Positions 62,690 through 64,000 of a stretch of DNA of 64,000 nt are shown here, one piece after another; within the stretch, counting starts at the first letter, position 1; every line of letters begins with the position of its first letter. Source of the stretch: Congeria kusceri (taxonomy: Eukaryota; Mollusca; Bivalvia; Myida; Dreissenidae). A program made the translations under genes and the position numbers. Location: assembly GCA_027627225.1 (NCBI GenBank), contig JAPFQT010000089.1, positions 682,001 through 746,000 on the forward strand. The letters run 5' to 3'. The notes beneath the pieces are model-generated. The model did no database searches. It was not told where the DNA came from and saw only the letters and a list, made by a program, of their open reading frames with translations.

Positions 62690-64000
62690 TTCATTAAATT
62701 GCTCCACACTCCAACCAGCTAAACATCAGGTTGAATGCAACGAGCTATTGGATAGGTAAACATAAAGTTTAGTGTGTTTAGCGACTAAATCTTTTTGTGC
62801 TTTTGATATAACGTTGTATTTCGCTGAATAGTGTATTATTGTCGTTGTTGGAACGTTCGGGTATACCAAATAGTAATTTAGATGCACTTAGGGGATGAAA
62901 TGGACGGGTGTTATTGAATAAGCGAATGCGTTTGGTTCGGTAAAATGGGCATTTAAAAAAATAATGGTCAGCATCTTCAATAGGACTAGCACAGGCACAT
63001 GTTGGGCTGTCGCGTAAGTGATTACTATATAGATCAGCATTAAAGTGACTGCAATTATTTCGTATTCTGGAGTGGTATATCTGTTGTGAGCGGTCACCGA
63101 TAAAAAATATGGTGGTACAGTTGGTGGATTAAACATTTGTTTAAGATGTCTTTTAAAACCAGATAAGCTGCCAATCGATCTAATATTTATATCAAGGTCA
63201 TTCAACATTTTAATAGAAGATGGAATTACGGAGTTCGAGTAAATTGCGAGTCTTCGCGTAACTGTTGCATAGTTAGCACTGTTTCGTGAAGAATATGGAC
63301 ATGTGCAAAGCGGTGGAGGGAACAATTCATTAAGGTAGTCCGGAAGTAAATTTTTACTAAGTTTATATACTAAGATGAGTTTTTGTATTTTCCGGCGATC
63401 GTTAAGTGAAACCCACCCTATTTCTTTAAAACGATTACTTGTATTAACGGAACGCGTTAAGCCTGTTATTATTCGAGCCGCCTTTAGTTGTACCTAATCA
63501 AGTATTTCCGTTTCATAATTGGTGCAATTGTCCCAAACAATAGAAGCGTATTCAATTATGGGTCTTAAATAAGAAATATAAATTTGATTGAGAGTTTCGC
63601 GTTTCAATTTGTATTTTGACATTTTCATCGAGCCCAGGATTTTAGATGCGGATAATGTAATATTTTGAATATGATCATGCCATGTCCCATCTTCACTGAA
63701 AGTGAGACCAAGGTGCTTTTTAGAGTGCAAACAAGTTAAAAGAGTATTATCAAGTAATAATTTCGAAAGGTTCTGACTTTTGGATAATGTATAAAATACA
63801 ACATCATTGGCTTTGTTTACTATTCAGTTAGAAAGGACATCGATCACGTCCTGTTCTGTATCATTAATATCATTTAACGTAGTATTAGTTTTTAAAACAA
63901 AGGGAGGTAATTCATGGTTAGTATCGTTGACTGTTGATATATAACAGAAGTAATTATTTAATGTGTTTGCCTTTTCAACGTCCGTTACACAATACGACTC
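62690..64000 (-). mobile_element. Non-LTR (LINE) retrotransposon, 3' part, broken
   Basis: Reading the minus strand from 64000, the frame shows the linker ahead of reverse transcriptase, then directly the region after the catalytic palm (KHLGLTFSEDGTW at ~63720, LRPIIEYASIVWDN at ~63560), the C-terminal domain and, in another frame, a C-terminal Cys/His cluster (TCACASP, then DADHYFFKCPF at ~62960). Breaks seen: an in-frame TGA near 63826, an in-frame TAG at about 63491-63493, and a frameshift near 63105. The stop of the last frame is near 62778. The palm with its YADD-type motif is absent. The element continues beyond the window's right edge and the 3' limit is approximate. Confidence 0.85.
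62888..63730 (-). pseudogene. Reverse transcriptase C-terminal fragment of the LINE
   Basis: Two frames, 63494-63730 and 62888-63325, are the same reading frame separated by a TAG just after WDNCTNYETEILD. The intervening codons keep LINE-like sequence (KAARIITGL, then IGWVSLNDRRK). Near 63105 the frame shifts by one base at an A/T run, after which the conserved C-terminal residues are found in another frame. Together these make a non-coding relic. Confidence 0.8.

Overview
This is a window of eukaryotic, AT-rich, intron- and transposon-dense DNA. It most resembles a bivalve mollusc genome. The evidence is a spliced IAP-family (BIR/RING) gene, the gene family known to be strongly expanded in bivalves, set in many long decayed repeats. 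These repeats begin with a small palindrome (GCTCACCTGAGCAC or TATGCCCCC type), contain 130-170 bp imperfect tandem units and end in a short conserved tail. The species is not determinable from sequence alone. Nothing in the window looks bacterial: there are no operons, rRNA genes or CRISPR arrays. Most short open frames are noise or frames across the repeats.

The only well-supported host gene lies on the + strand. Reading splice sites and intron phases by hand gives a consistent chain of ten exons from 26131 to 36989, with two further phase-compatible candidate 5' exons at 9901-10197 and 17754-17828. All junctions are phase 1 except one phase 0. The product is an inhibitor-of-apoptosis protein: a low-complexity Ser/Pro/Gln-rich N-terminal part, one BIR with an unusual distal groove, one BIR with an IBM-groove pattern split over three exons, a UBA-like segment, and a C-terminal C3HC4 RING. 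The true 5' end was not found. About 2 kb downstream (38945-39081) lies a decayed duplicate of the UBA-like exon together with its upstream intron sequence, evidence of a past local duplication.

Layout: 1-9.9 kb repeats, including a 1075-bp inverted-repeat element with a 33-bp minisatellite (5452-6526) and an element nested in a tandem array (7781-8692). 9.9-37.4 kb IAP gene with introns filled by repeats, fold-back elements (17063-17130, 33067-33170, 34631-34756) and a TA-flanked element (20427-21364). 37-42.3 kb AT-rich flank with the exon duplicate. 42.3-44.6 kb a triplicated ~385-bp tandem repeat followed by a diverged repeat. 45645-47172 a complete-ended hAT element with 8-bp target duplications, encoding an internally deleted transposase. 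47-60 kb repeats and AT-rich sequence with three weak exon-like segments (49792, 53103, 59797). 60266-61463 a second hAT-type non-autonomous element carrying a tRNA-like module also found at 57.2-57.7 kb. 62.7-64 kb (minus strand) the 3' part of a broken non-LTR retrotransposon that has lost its RT core.

All splice-site and domain calls are manual readings. No alignment, HMM or expression evidence was available.
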